Source: an uncultured Clostridia bacterium (GTDB taxonomy: Bacteria; Bacillota; Clostridia; TANB77; CAG-508). From it: a stretch of DNA of 32,331 nucleotides. Below, one piece after another: positions 1 through 7,883 of this stretch. The notes under the pieces were generated by a model. It was given only the letters and a program-made list of their open reading frames with translations, did not search any database and was not told the DNA's origin. The DNA lies in NCBI GenBank assembly GCA_948739805.1, contig CAPYID010000024.1, forward strand, positions 1 to 32,331, given 5' to 3'. Each line of letters opens with the position of its first letter. The stretch's first letter is position 1. Made by a program: the position numbers and the translations under genes.

Positions 1-16
1 ATTATTAATTATTCAT

Positions 17-41
17 TGTGATTTTATATAATAAAATCACA
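17..41. repeat. Perfect 11-bp inverted repeat (hairpin)
   Basis: TGTGATTTTAT (17-27) is exactly complementary to ATAAAATCACA (31-41) with a 3-base loop. There is no clear T-run on either side, so it is not a convincing terminator. It lies in the AT-rich gap that precedes the insertion sequence, and no gene is visible from 1 to 110. Confidence 0.5.
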
Positions 42-101
42 CATACAACCCCCAAGTTAATTTATATAATTAAAATGATTATCTACTAACAAATTACCAT
101 G

Positions 102-110
102 CAATTTCGA
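102..110. repeat. Left target-site duplication of the IS
   Basis: CAATTTCGA here recurs at 1789-1797, directly outside the two inverted-repeat ends of the insertion sequence. The identity extends to 12 bases (100-111 and 1787-1798) because bordering bases happen to match, so the duplication is 9 to 12 bp. Confidence 0.75.
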
Positions 111-146
111 CAGTAATAACGAATGAAACTAAATAGAAGAAAAAAC

Positions 147-173
147 GTAGTGAAATAAATAAAATTTCACTAC
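147..173. terminator. Hairpin near the left IS end, terminator-like
   Basis: GTAGTGAAAT (147-156) pairs with ATTTCACTAC (164-173), and ATTTTATT follows. It stands between the left inverted repeat and the transposase start, where such a hairpin would block read-through from outside the element. Confidence 0.55.
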
Positions 174-253
174 ATTTTATTGGAAAAAAATAACTTTTTC
201 GCACAAATATGATAAAATAAAGATGAAAAAATATACAAAGGATGGTGGTATGT

Positions 254-1624
254 ATGAAAAAGGAATTTTCAAAAAATACAGCAGAAGTATTTACGAAAAC
301 AATGTTTCACTATATACCAGAAATACTAAAGTATATAGATGAAATAAAAGAACCTAGGAAAAGATATGATTACTCAATGAGATATTTAATGATGTCAGAA
401 ATGTTAATGTTTCTGTGTGAAGGAAGATCACAAAGATTTACTGAAACAGCATATGAGGATACAAGTTATTTAGAAAACATAAATAAAATAATAAAACAAG
501 ACTTAAAGAAAATACCAGATGCAGAAATATATACAGACGTATTTTCAAGAATAGAAAAAGAAGAAATAGAAGAATTTCAATACAAAATAAATTATCAAAT
601 GATAAGAAACAAAGTATATGAAAATGCAAAGGTATTAGGGAAATATAATCTATTAATAGATGGAAGTAGATTTCAGAAAGCACATTACGAAATAAGTCCA
701 GAATGGTTGAGTCAAACGAAAGAGGGAAAAACTACATGGTATCTCTCAATGCTAGAAATGAAACTAGTAGCAAACTCGATGGCAGTATCAATAATGAGTG
801 AGATGATAAAAAATAGGGATAAGAAAAAAGAAAATGAGACAGATGAAGATGTAAAAAGAAAAAGTGAAGAAGAAATAAAGCAAGATTGTGAAATAAATGC
901 AACAAAGAGACTATTGCCTAAATTCAGAAAAAAGTATTCAAGATTACCAGTAAGAATAATAGCAGATTCATTATATCCATCGATAGAGATAATGAAGATG
1001 TGTGAAGAACTTACATTTGAATATATATTTGTATTAAAAGATAAGAAAATACCAACATTAACAAGAGAATTTCTTGATTTAGTAAGCTTACCAGAAGGAA
1101 ATAGGCAGTTAGTAGAGAATGAAAAGGAAATAATATTAACAATGTGGGTAAATGAGATAGATTATCATGGAATAAAAACAAATATAATAAGACAGATAAA
1201 GAAAAACAAAAAGGATGGGAAATATGCAATATGGATGTGGATGACAAATAGAGAAATAACGAAAAAAAATATTAACAAGATAATCTCTTGTGCGAAATTA
1301 AGGGATTACATAGAAAATCAAGGATTTAAAGAGCAAAAAGTAACAAGTGGAATAGATTTAGAACATGTATATTCAAAAGACATAAAAGCAATAAAAGTGA
1401 TATACACAATCATACAAATAACACACCTAATACTACAGATAATAGAGCATTCAGATATATGTGGGGAATTTAATAAAAAATATGGAAGCGTAAAAGTATT
1501 TCGACGACAATTTTATGCTTACCTAACAAGAACATCTATAAACATAGAAATTATACAAATCAAGATACAGATACGCTTCGATAACTCGACATCAAGTTAC
1601 TTAAATTATACAGAAGAACATTGA
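254..1624 (+). CDS. DDE transposase of the insertion sequence
   Basis: About 456 residues. The ATG at 254 is preferred over the in-frame ATG at 242 because AAGGA (238-242) is then properly spaced and the protein begins MKKEF. The likely catalytic triad is D136 in LLIDGS, D238 in IIADSLYPS and E354 in YIENQGFKEQK. The last motif, followed by LEHVYS, is typical of a clostridial transposase group with an IENxGFxxQK block. A lysine/glutamate-rich insertion lies at about residues 190-220. The gene is the only one between the inverted repeats, so it should move the element. There is no frameshift or internal stop, so it appears functional. Family level is sure; exact IS family is not. Confidence 0.88.
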   Translation: MKKEFSKNTAEVFTKTMFHYIPEILKYIDEIKEPRKRYDYSMRYLMMSEMLMFLCEGRSQRFTETAYEDTSYLENINKIIKQDLKKIPDAEIYTDVFSRIEKEEIEEFQYKINYQMIRNKVYENAKVLGKYNLLIDGSRFQKAHYEISPEWLSQTKEGKTTWYLSMLEMKLVANSMAVSIMSEMIKNRDKKKENETDEDVKRKSEEEIKQDCEINATKRLLPKFRKKYSRLPVRIIADSLYPSIEIMKMCEELTFEYIFVLKDKKIPTLTREFLDLVSLPEGNRQLVENEKEIILTMWVNEIDYHGIKTNIIRQIKKNKKDGKYAIWMWMTNREITKKNINKIISCAKLRDYIENQGFKEQKVTSGIDLEHVYSKDIKAIKVIYTIIQITHLILQIIEHSDICGEFNKKYGSVKVFRRQFYAYLTRTSINIEIIQIKIQIRFDNSTSSYLNYTEEH

Positions 1625-1657
1625 AAAAATCAAATTTTAAAACGTAGTAATATAGGG

Positions 1658-1684
1658 ACTTTTTGTGCTTTGGGGACAAAAAGT
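1658..1684. terminator. Hairpin behind the transposase
   Basis: ACTTTTTGT (1658-1666) pairs with ACAAAAAGT (1676-1684). It lies 34 bases after the transposase stop, inside the element. It is a possible terminator, although no strong T-run follows on the plus strand. Confidence 0.4.
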
Positions 1685-1788
1685 TAAACGCTAGAAGTAT
1701 TGAAAATACTGGATTGCGAAAAATGAGATAAAAATAATTAGTAAAACCTTTAATTTTCTAAGAAAAATTTTTTCATTCGTTACTACTG

Positions 1789-1797
1789 CAATTTCGA
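1789..1797. repeat. Right target-site duplication of the IS
   Basis: CAATTTCGA directly follows the right inverted repeat and matches 102-110. Confidence 0.75.
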
Positions 1798-1834
1798 CAA
1801 AAATATAGAAAAATATGTCGTAATATGGTATAAT
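1793..1834 (+). promoter_or_regulatory. Promoter of the exported-protein operon, with a possible Spo0A box
   Basis: TATAAT at 1829-1834 is preceded by TGG, giving an extended -10 element, 36 bases before the first gene. No good -35 stands at the normal distance. TTCGACAAAA at 1793-1802 is the exact complement of the published Spo0A box TTTTGTCGAA and would overlap the -35 region. The box overlaps the duplicated target of the IS. The -10 is well supported; the Spo0A site is a guess from one 10-base match. Confidence 0.5.
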
Positions 1835-1869
1835 CTTATTATGGGGAAAAATAAGAGAGGATAAATGAT

Positions 1870-2838
1870 ATGCATAAACTTATAGGATGGTATAATGAAA
1901 ATACAGAAAAATTTTGGATAATAATAATATTAATAGTATCAGTAATTGCTTTTACTCAGATAGCAAACAATTATTATAAAAATAAAAAAGAAGATACAGG
2001 AGCAAATACAAATGTATCAAGTGCGAGAAACACTATAAACAATGAGATAGATGGAAAATTAGAAAGTACAACATCATTAATACAAGGGTCTGGTGTATCA
2101 AAGAATAAATTAGAAAAGGAAACAGCTGTAATAGATACTTTTATAAAATACTGTAATGAGGGGCAAGTAGAAAACGCATATAACTTATTAACAGACGAAT
2201 GTAAAGAAGAAATATTTCCAAGTTTAGAAAGTTTCAAAAGCAAATATCATAATAGTGTGTTTAAAACATATAAAACATATAATGTTCAAAATTATTTTGG
2301 AGATACATACAAACTTAAACTAACAGAAGATGCGTTAACCACAGGGAAAGTAGGAGCGAACTCACCATATCTTCAAGAATATATGACAATAGTAGAAAAA
2401 GATTCAGACTATAAATTAAACATAAACAACTATATTGGAAGAACAGAAATAAACAAAACTAGCACTGTTGAAGGAATTAAAATAGAAGTACAAAGTAAAG
2501 AAACATATATGGATTATTCAGAATACACAATAAAAATTCAAAATACTACAGAAAACACTATATTATTAGATGATGGAAAAAGAGCAGACAATATATATTT
2601 ATTAGACGAAAATAATGTAAAAGAATATGCAAACACAGGAGAAATAATATACAGTAATTTAAAATTATTACCAATGCAAACAAAAAAATATACATTTAGA
2701 TTTTCTAATACTTATTCAAACACAAGAAAAATGAAAAGATTAGTATTTAAGAATGTAATAATGAATTATGAGGAATACAACAACATATCTGATAAAAATG
2801 ATTATGAAAAATTCGAAACAATAACAGTAAACGTATAG
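1870..2838 (+). CDS. Membrane-anchored exported protein, NTF2-like domain plus beta-rich domain
   Basis: 322 residues, function not recognised. A short cytoplasmic start is followed by one membrane segment at about 15-34 (FWIIIILIVSVIAF), so the rest should lie outside the membrane. Residues about 88-150 (AVIDTFIKYCNEGQVENAYN, then a LLTDECKEEIF stretch) resemble the NTF2/DUF4878-like fold seen in accessory proteins of Gram-positive conjugation systems. A beta-rich half at about 205-322 resembles DUF4352-type domains. AGAGAGG precedes the ATG at good distance, and the promoter lies just upstream. The stop is 24 bases before the wall-hydrolase gene, so the two are probably cotranscribed. It may be a structural or scaffold part of an envelope-spanning complex; that is inference. 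Confidence 0.65.
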   Translation: MHKLIGWYNENTEKFWIIIILIVSVIAFTQIANNYYKNKKEDTGANTNVSSARNTINNEIDGKLESTTSLIQGSGVSKNKLEKETAVIDTFIKYCNEGQVENAYNLLTDECKEEIFPSLESFKSKYHNSVFKTYKTYNVQNYFGDTYKLKLTEDALTTGKVGANSPYLQEYMTIVEKDSDYKLNINNYIGRTEINKTSTVEGIKIEVQSKETYMDYSEYTIKIQNTTENTILLDDGKRADNIYLLDENNVKEYANTGEIIYSNLKLLPMQTKKYTFRFSNTYSNTRKMKRLVFKNVIMNYEEYNNISDKNDYEKFETITVNV

Positions 2839-2862
2839 AAATATATGTAGAAAGGAGGAACA

Positions 2863-5571
2863 ATGGGGAAAAGTAAGAAATTAAAAATTATATTAGTAAT
2901 TTCATGTGTTATAGTAATAATGATAGTAAGTGCTTGTCAATATATTATTACATTAGATGAAGGAAGGCAAAATGATGCTGACCCCAAAAATGTTCCTTCT
3001 ACTGTTAGAAGCCATCTTAATGAATCAGCATTAGATGGATACTTAGATGATATGAAAGAGTTAAAAGTAAAACCATCAAAAAACGGTGGATATGCATTAG
3101 ATGTTGACTTAGATGAACTTGTAGACAGTATAATAGAAGACCTTAACAAAAGTGAAGGAAGATTATATTTAAGCCAAGGCAAAGCTCATGAATATTTAAA
3201 AAAGATGATAATGTCTGAATATATAACACAATATCCAGACTTAAGAGATTTAGCCAATATTGGAACTGAAGTTTCAGATGGTGAATTTCAAGGAATAATA
3301 CAATTTATAAGACACAAAAGCGATGACACAGAACAAACACTAGAATATATGCCACTAGGAGAAGATGATGAAGTAAACTCAAAGACACTATATGGATTAA
3401 TAAATCAAGCAAATGGTTTAGGAGGAGTATCAGAAGACATTATTCAAGAAGCCAGAAATAGAGTATTAAATCATTTCTCAATAGATGCACAAGGGAATCT
3501 AATAGTAGCAAATTGGAGTAAAACAATAACAAAACATGTAAGTGGAGAATACTCAACAGAATATCCTGGAAGAGACGCACAAGTAGACTATTCAGAAGAT
3601 GATAGGCAATACTTAAAAAATGCAGACGAAAATGTTACATATCAATATTTTACACATATTGTAAACTATAAATCAGTAGTATCACAATATACTATGCCAT
3701 TTAACTATTTATGGGCATTTTTAGTATGTGGACGAGACGAAGAATTTATTAGTGATTTTTCAGACCTAGTATTAGATAGTACAATAGAAATAGGAATATA
3801 TGATAATTTAACAGAAATAGAAGAAACAACAATAGAAGCATATAATGATAGTCTATGGGAACAGATAAAAGTTTCAACAAGAACAGTAGTAGATGGGGAA
3901 GTTACAGCATCAAGCGAAGGACCATTAGGTCCTCCAGAAATAGTAAGTACAATGCATAAATTTGAAATAAACTATACAAAAACATACTCAAATTCAATTA
4001 CTGTAGCAGTTACAAACTTAGATATATGGTATATGAAATATTCTGCAAGCTATGAATATGAAGTAGAAGATTCAGGAGAAGACAAAACAATAGATCATTT
4101 AGAGCCTATTGAAAATGACAAAGTTATAGAAAATGGAGAATGGCAAACTGTTAGTAGAACAGAAGAACCAATAAAAGATGCAACAGGAAATGTAACAAGG
4201 ACAAAAGTTACTGAAAAATTAGAAAAAACAGACAGAGTAACTCAAAGAATATATACCCAACGTACATTCACAACTATTTATCATACAATAAAGCAAAAAT
4301 ATACCTTAAAAGGAGATCCAGAGGTATTTGAAAAAACAGATCCAAGATTAAAAGATGGAGATGAAGGATACCCAAACTTCTGTACATTATATATAAACTC
4401 ATTATCAGCAAGAGGAAACATAAGTGGTGCAGAAACATGGTTATTTGCTATAATTGAGAGCAACTCAGACACAGTTAATATGCTTGAACTTACAAAATAT
4501 ATGTTTTACTGTGCTACTGGTATAAATTGGGGAGTTACATCATTTAACTTTGACGTTTTATACCCTACAGAATCAACTGGTGACTTATATGGAGGAACAG
4601 TAGAGGAACAAGTTTGGTTTGCATTATTAGATGCTGGATATTCTAAAGAAGCAGCAGCAGGAGTATTAGGAAACTTACAACATGAATCTGGAATTAGAAC
4701 CAATAATTTGCAAAATTCTGCAAATACCAAACTAAAACTAAGTGATGAAGAATATACAGAATATGTAGATAATGGAACATATACAAAATTTATAACAGAT
4801 CAATGTGGATATGGTATTGCACAATGGACATCAGAAGGTAGAAAAAAGGGATTATATGATTACAAGGTAGAATTAGGCGTAAGTATAAGTGATGCAAGAT
4901 TACAAATAGAATATTTACTAGGAGAAATTTCTAAAAATGGTGGAGCAAATGGACATGCAACATATCAAATGGGAGGAAAATATGGAGGAAGCACATATGA
5001 CGACTGGTTTAATGCAAAAACACCAGAAGATGCAGCAACAGCATTTTGTAAAGTATTCGAAAGACCTAAAAATTATAGTAGTTTAGCAAGCAGAAGAGAA
5101 AGTGCTAGACAATTTTATGAAAAATATAAAGATAAAACAAAAGATAGTCTTTATATTGGAGATATAGAATTATCAGAAGAAAATAAGCAAAAAATGTATA
5201 ATATGTTAAATGATGCCGTAAGAATAGCTAATGATGACAGATATGGATATAGTCAAGCAAGAAGAATGGAGGAATTTTATTATGATTGCTCTAGTCTAGT
5301 ATATAGATTATACAAAAAGCACTTTAACATAGAGGTACCACTTACAACAGCAGGCTATCCTATATGGTATAAATATAATGTGGGAAAACCATCACAGGTT
5401 GAACTACAGCCAGGAGATGTACTATGGATAAAAGGACATGTAATTATATACATAGGTAATGGAAATTATGTTGCAGCACGTTCAGGAAAATTTGAAAGAC
5501 CTAGACAAATTGAAGTATATCAAGCCAATAAGAATGACTATACATATGTTTATAGATTTATTGGAAAATAA
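2863..5571 (+). CDS. Two-domain cell-wall hydrolase: phage-tail-type lysozyme plus NlpC/P60 peptidase
   Basis: 902 residues. The N-terminus is a hydrophobic segment (about 7-25) ending in VSAC at 22-25, a match to a lipoprotein lipobox, so it is lipid-anchored or membrane-anchored outside the cell. Residues about 40-560 are a long domain I do not recognise. Residues about 585-750 match phage-tail lysozymes: AGVLGNLQHESG with likely catalytic E608, then GYGIAQWTSEGR. The C-terminal 120 residues are NlpC/P60: YDCSSLVYR with nucleophile C809 and GHVIIYIGNGNYVAA with H859. The first activity would cut glycan strands and the second peptide stems. The same pairing occurs in Tn916-type conjugation hydrolases, which suggests a wall-opening enzyme for a transfer or secretion machine. 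RBS AGAAAGGAGG lies just upstream. Confidence 0.8.
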   Translation: MGKSKKLKIILVISCVIVIMIVSACQYIITLDEGRQNDADPKNVPSTVRSHLNESALDGYLDDMKELKVKPSKNGGYALDVDLDELVDSIIEDLNKSEGRLYLSQGKAHEYLKKMIMSEYITQYPDLRDLANIGTEVSDGEFQGIIQFIRHKSDDTEQTLEYMPLGEDDEVNSKTLYGLINQANGLGGVSEDIIQEARNRVLNHFSIDAQGNLIVANWSKTITKHVSGEYSTEYPGRDAQVDYSEDDRQYLKNADENVTYQYFTHIVNYKSVVSQYTMPFNYLWAFLVCGRDEEFISDFSDLVLDSTIEIGIYDNLTEIEETTIEAYNDSLWEQIKVSTRTVVDGEVTASSEGPLGPPEIVSTMHKFEINYTKTYSNSITVAVTNLDIWYMKYSASYEYEVEDSGEDKTIDHLEPIENDKVIENGEWQTVSRTEEPIKDATGNVTRTKVTEKLEKTDRVTQRIYTQRTFTTIYHTIKQKYTLKGDPEVFEKTDPRLKDGDEGYPNFCTLYINSLSARGNISGAETWLFAIIESNSDTVNMLELTKYMFYCATGINWGVTSFNFDVLYPTESTGDLYGGTVEEQVWFALLDAGYSKEAAAGVLGNLQHESGIRTNNLQNSANTKLKLSDEEYTEYVDNGTYTKFITDQCGYGIAQWTSEGRKKGLYDYKVELGVSISDARLQIEYLLGEISKNGGANGHATYQMGGKYGGSTYDDWFNAKTPEDAATAFCKVFERPKNYSSLASRRESARQFYEKYKDKTKDSLYIGDIELSEENKQKMYNMLNDAVRIANDDRYGYSQARRMEEFYYDCSSLVYRLYKKHFNIEVPLTTAGYPIWYKYNVGKPSQVELQPGDVLWIKGHVIIYIGNGNYVAARSGKFERPRQIEVYQANKNDYTYVYRFIGK

Positions 5572-5765
5572 ACTATTATATAAATGCTATAATCGCTAGC
5601 CCTTGAGATTTTCTCCTTACAGTCGAAAACTTTAGTAGGGCGAGAACAAATTAAAGAAAAATCTTTGATTTTTCTTATTTGTTCTTTAGAGAAAATTAAA
5701 TAGGCGACGATAATCGCTTATTCTTCTGTGAAGAAAATAAAAAATAAATAGGAGAGTGCAAATAT
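5572..5765. repeat. Intergenic inverted-repeat region inside the operon
   Basis: No gene is seen here. GAACAAAT (5644-5651) with AAGAAAAAT pairs with ATTTTTCTT and ATTTGTTC (5677-5684), a long hairpin around CTTTG. ATTTTCTC (5608-5615) and GAGAAAAT (5689-5696) can extend it. AATCGCT occurs at 5591-5597 and 5712-5718 at the edges. It may be a decayed palindromic element or an RNA structure that reduces expression of the next gene. Confidence 0.5.
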
Positions 5766-7076
5766 ATGAAAAAAATTATAATCGCCATAATAATCATCTT
5801 GATATTATTTATGATTACAGCAGGAACATTAATATTTATATTAAAAAACAATGAACCAGAGGAAGAAGCAGTAGAAGGGGATCCTGGTATGGATATTAAC
5901 TTTAATGAAACAACAGTAGAGCCAGTAACAGATAATATTAGTTTTTTCACAATACAAAATTGTATACAAGGGTATTTAAATGCAATAAATCTTAAAAGTT
6001 CTAGTTATTATGATGATTATGGTGAGCAAATAATAGATAATAATGAAATAGCAAATAATATATATAATCTTTTAAGTAAAGAATATATAGAAGAAAAGAA
6101 GATAACAACAGGAAATGTATTAAATAATATAGACAAAGTAGAAGAAAATCTTATATTTGTACCATTAAAAATGAACTATCTATTTCTTCAAAAAATGACA
6201 AAATATGCAGTAGAGGGATTTTGTATAAACTGGGATAATGAATATGTAAAAGATTTATACTTTATAGTAAATGTAGACGAAACAAACAAAACATATTCGA
6301 TAGAGCCATTAAATGCAGAAGAATACAAATCTTTAGAAGATATAGAATTAAACAGAACAGAATTTGTAATAAAGAATAATGAATTAAACAATGAGCTAAT
6401 TAATCAGCCAATTACAGACCAATACTTATGTCAACAATACCTTTTAGTACAAAAAAGGCTAATGTTATCAAGACCAGAAATGTCATATAAATATATAGAT
6501 GAAGAATATAGAAATAAGAGATTTACTAATTTAGACAACTATATAAAATATGTAAAAGAAAACAAAGAACACATACTAAAAATGGCATTAAAAGGATATC
6601 AAGTAGAAAGAATGGGAGATAAAGTAAAATACATGTGTAAAGATCAATACGGAAATTATTACTTATTCAATACTGATGAAGTATTAAACTATACAGTATT
6701 ACTAGATATTTATACAATTGAACAAGAAACCTCAAAAAATGCATATACAAGATATGATAAAAGAAAGAAAGTTGCATATAATGTAAATAAATGGGTACAA
6801 ATGGTAAATAACAAAGACTATCAAGGATTGTATAACTTATTAAACGTAACATTTAGAGAAAACAACTGGAAAACTGTAAATGAATTTGAAAACTATATAA
6901 AAGAAAAATATCCATCATACTATGAGGCGGAATATGTAAAATACGAAGAAAGTGGAGAAAGTGCAGTTCAAACAATTACACTAAAAGACATAGAAGGAAA
7001 AGAGGAAAACAAAACAGCAACAATAATCATAAAACTAAAAGAAGGGTTAGACTTTGAAATGTCAATAGCCCTATAG
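5766..7076 (+). CDS. Membrane-anchored exported protein with repeated NTF2-like domains
   Basis: 436 residues, function not recognised. One membrane segment at about 3-27 (IIIAIIIILILFMITAGTL) is followed by an acidic linker, so the bulk lies outside the cell. At least two similar stretches can be seen: SRPEMSYKYIDEEYR followed by TNLDNYIKYVKENKE, and NNKDYQGLYNLLNVTFREN followed by VNEFENYIKEKYP. The second resembles the domain in the 322-residue protein at 1870, so the two are probably related partners. RBS AGGAGAG is 10 bases before the ATG. It is the last gene before a strong terminator. Partner of the wall hydrolase in a conjugation/secretion-like complex is an inference from order and membrane topology only. 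Confidence 0.62.
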   Translation: MKKIIIAIIIILILFMITAGTLIFILKNNEPEEEAVEGDPGMDINFNETTVEPVTDNISFFTIQNCIQGYLNAINLKSSSYYDDYGEQIIDNNEIANNIYNLLSKEYIEEKKITTGNVLNNIDKVEENLIFVPLKMNYLFLQKMTKYAVEGFCINWDNEYVKDLYFIVNVDETNKTYSIEPLNAEEYKSLEDIELNRTEFVIKNNELNNELINQPITDQYLCQQYLLVQKRLMLSRPEMSYKYIDEEYRNKRFTNLDNYIKYVKENKEHILKMALKGYQVERMGDKVKYMCKDQYGNYYLFNTDEVLNYTVLLDIYTIEQETSKNAYTRYDKRKKVAYNVNKWVQMVNNKDYQGLYNLLNVTFRENNWKTVNEFENYIKEKYPSYYEAEYVKYEESGESAVQTITLKDIEGKEENKTATIIIKLKEGLDFEMSIAL

Positions 7077-7082
7077 TGATAC

Positions 7083-7127
7083 CATGCAATTTTATTGAAA
7101 TTACTCGATAAAATTGCATGTTTTTAT
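7083..7127 (+). terminator. Strong intrinsic terminator of the exported-protein operon
   Basis: CATGCAATTTTA (7083-7094) is fully complementary to TAAAATTGCATG (7109-7120), and TTTTTATT follows. It begins 6 bases after the stop of the upstream gene. Confidence 0.85.
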
Positions 7128-7452
7128 TGAATATATTCAACAAAAATGGTATAACCTAAAAAGTACTGAAATATTAGAAAAATTAATGTATTACATAGCC
7201 AGCAATAATACACAAACATTTTCATATAGTGGTATGACAGGAAATTTTAGTATAGATACAGTAACCCTAATAAGTTATGTAGGTTACTTAAAACAAGCCT
7301 TTTTAATAAATGTATTAGAAAATTACTCTACAAAAGAAATAAAAAAATCAGCAAACCCAACTAAAGATATGATTTCTAATTTTAAAGTATTAGAGAAAGT
7401 AGGAGAGGTAGGAGATGGAGGAATTATATGTATGATAAACTTATTAATTTAG
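7114..7452 (+). pseudogene. Fragment of a DUF4143-type AAA ATPase
   Basis: The open stretch has its first ATG inside the upstream terminator stem and no RBS, so it is a remnant. Residues about 27-85 show the C-terminal pattern of DUF4143 ATPases: a LMYYIASNN start, a TFSYSGM segment, SIDTVTLISYVGYLKQAFLI and a basic YSTKEIKKSANPTK end. The Walker-type ATPase domain that should precede it is missing, and the usual terminal YxxDxG segment is replaced by unrelated sequence. It is gene debris between two terminators. Confidence 0.6.
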
Positions 7453-7508
7453 ATGAAAAAAATAGAATTATACCATACACATATTTATAATAACGTCCTA
7501 CTTTAACA

Positions 7509-7693
7509 TTAATCAGAGAGTTACACTACAGATTATCTATGGAAAAATGTATTAATGAGACATTTTTTAATGGAAATAATTCTATAGCATGGCTTGCACA
7601 TAGGATTTCAGGTTTACACGATAGAAATAATAATGCAATAATGAAGAGATAGTAGATAAATTACTTGGAATGATAGATAAAAAGTATTCATAA
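7509..7693 (+). pseudogene. Unrecognised broken gene remnant
   Basis: No continuous start-to-stop gene exists here, but a reading frame gives LIRELHYRLSMEKCINETFF and then NNSIAWLAHRISGLHDRN before a TAG. A shift of frame at about 7640 continues as NEEIVDKLLGMIDKKYS and a TAA at the start of the next hairpin. The joined sequence looks like the end of a real protein with one frameshift. I do not recognise the family. A short open stretch from 7430 (ATG after GGAGATGGAGG) with about 20 codons may be the broken start. Confidence 0.45.
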
Positions 7694-7730
7694 AACTCAC
7701 ATTTAAAAATATAATTTTAAATGTGAGTTT
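7693..7730 (+). terminator. Intrinsic hairpin with 16-bp stem
   Basis: AAACTCACATTTAAAA (7693-7708) is exactly complementary to TTTTAAATGTGAGTTT (7715-7730), with loop ATATAA. The 3' arm ends in TTT and TCC follows. It overlaps the stop of the broken gene and separates it from the carboxypeptidase gene. Confidence 0.75.
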
Positions 7731-7883
7731 TCCTATAAAATGGGGATTTTCAACTTTAATGGACGTATGTTCTTGGAGTAAATTGCTTAAAAGGAAGTGA
7801 GGCTTAATTTGAAAAAATACACAAATAAATCTTTAATAACTAAGTGTGCCTTTAGAGAGAAGCGTGAAAGGAATGGATTTTTT

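Larger units (their letters stand above)
111..1788 (+). mobile_element. Complete insertion sequence, about 1678 bp, with one transposase gene
   Basis: The ends are 18-bp imperfect inverted repeats: CAGTAATAACGAATGAAA (111-128) and, at 1771-1788, the complement of CAGTAGTAACGAATGAAA, with one mismatch. The 9-bp CAATTTCGA flanks both ends as a target duplication. A terminator-like hairpin sits between the left end and the transposase, as expected for an element protected from outside transcription, and another hairpin follows the gene. The intact reading frame, clean ends and intact duplication suggest a recent and possibly still active copy. The family is DDE; I cannot place it firmly in IS4 or another group. 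Confidence 0.85.
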
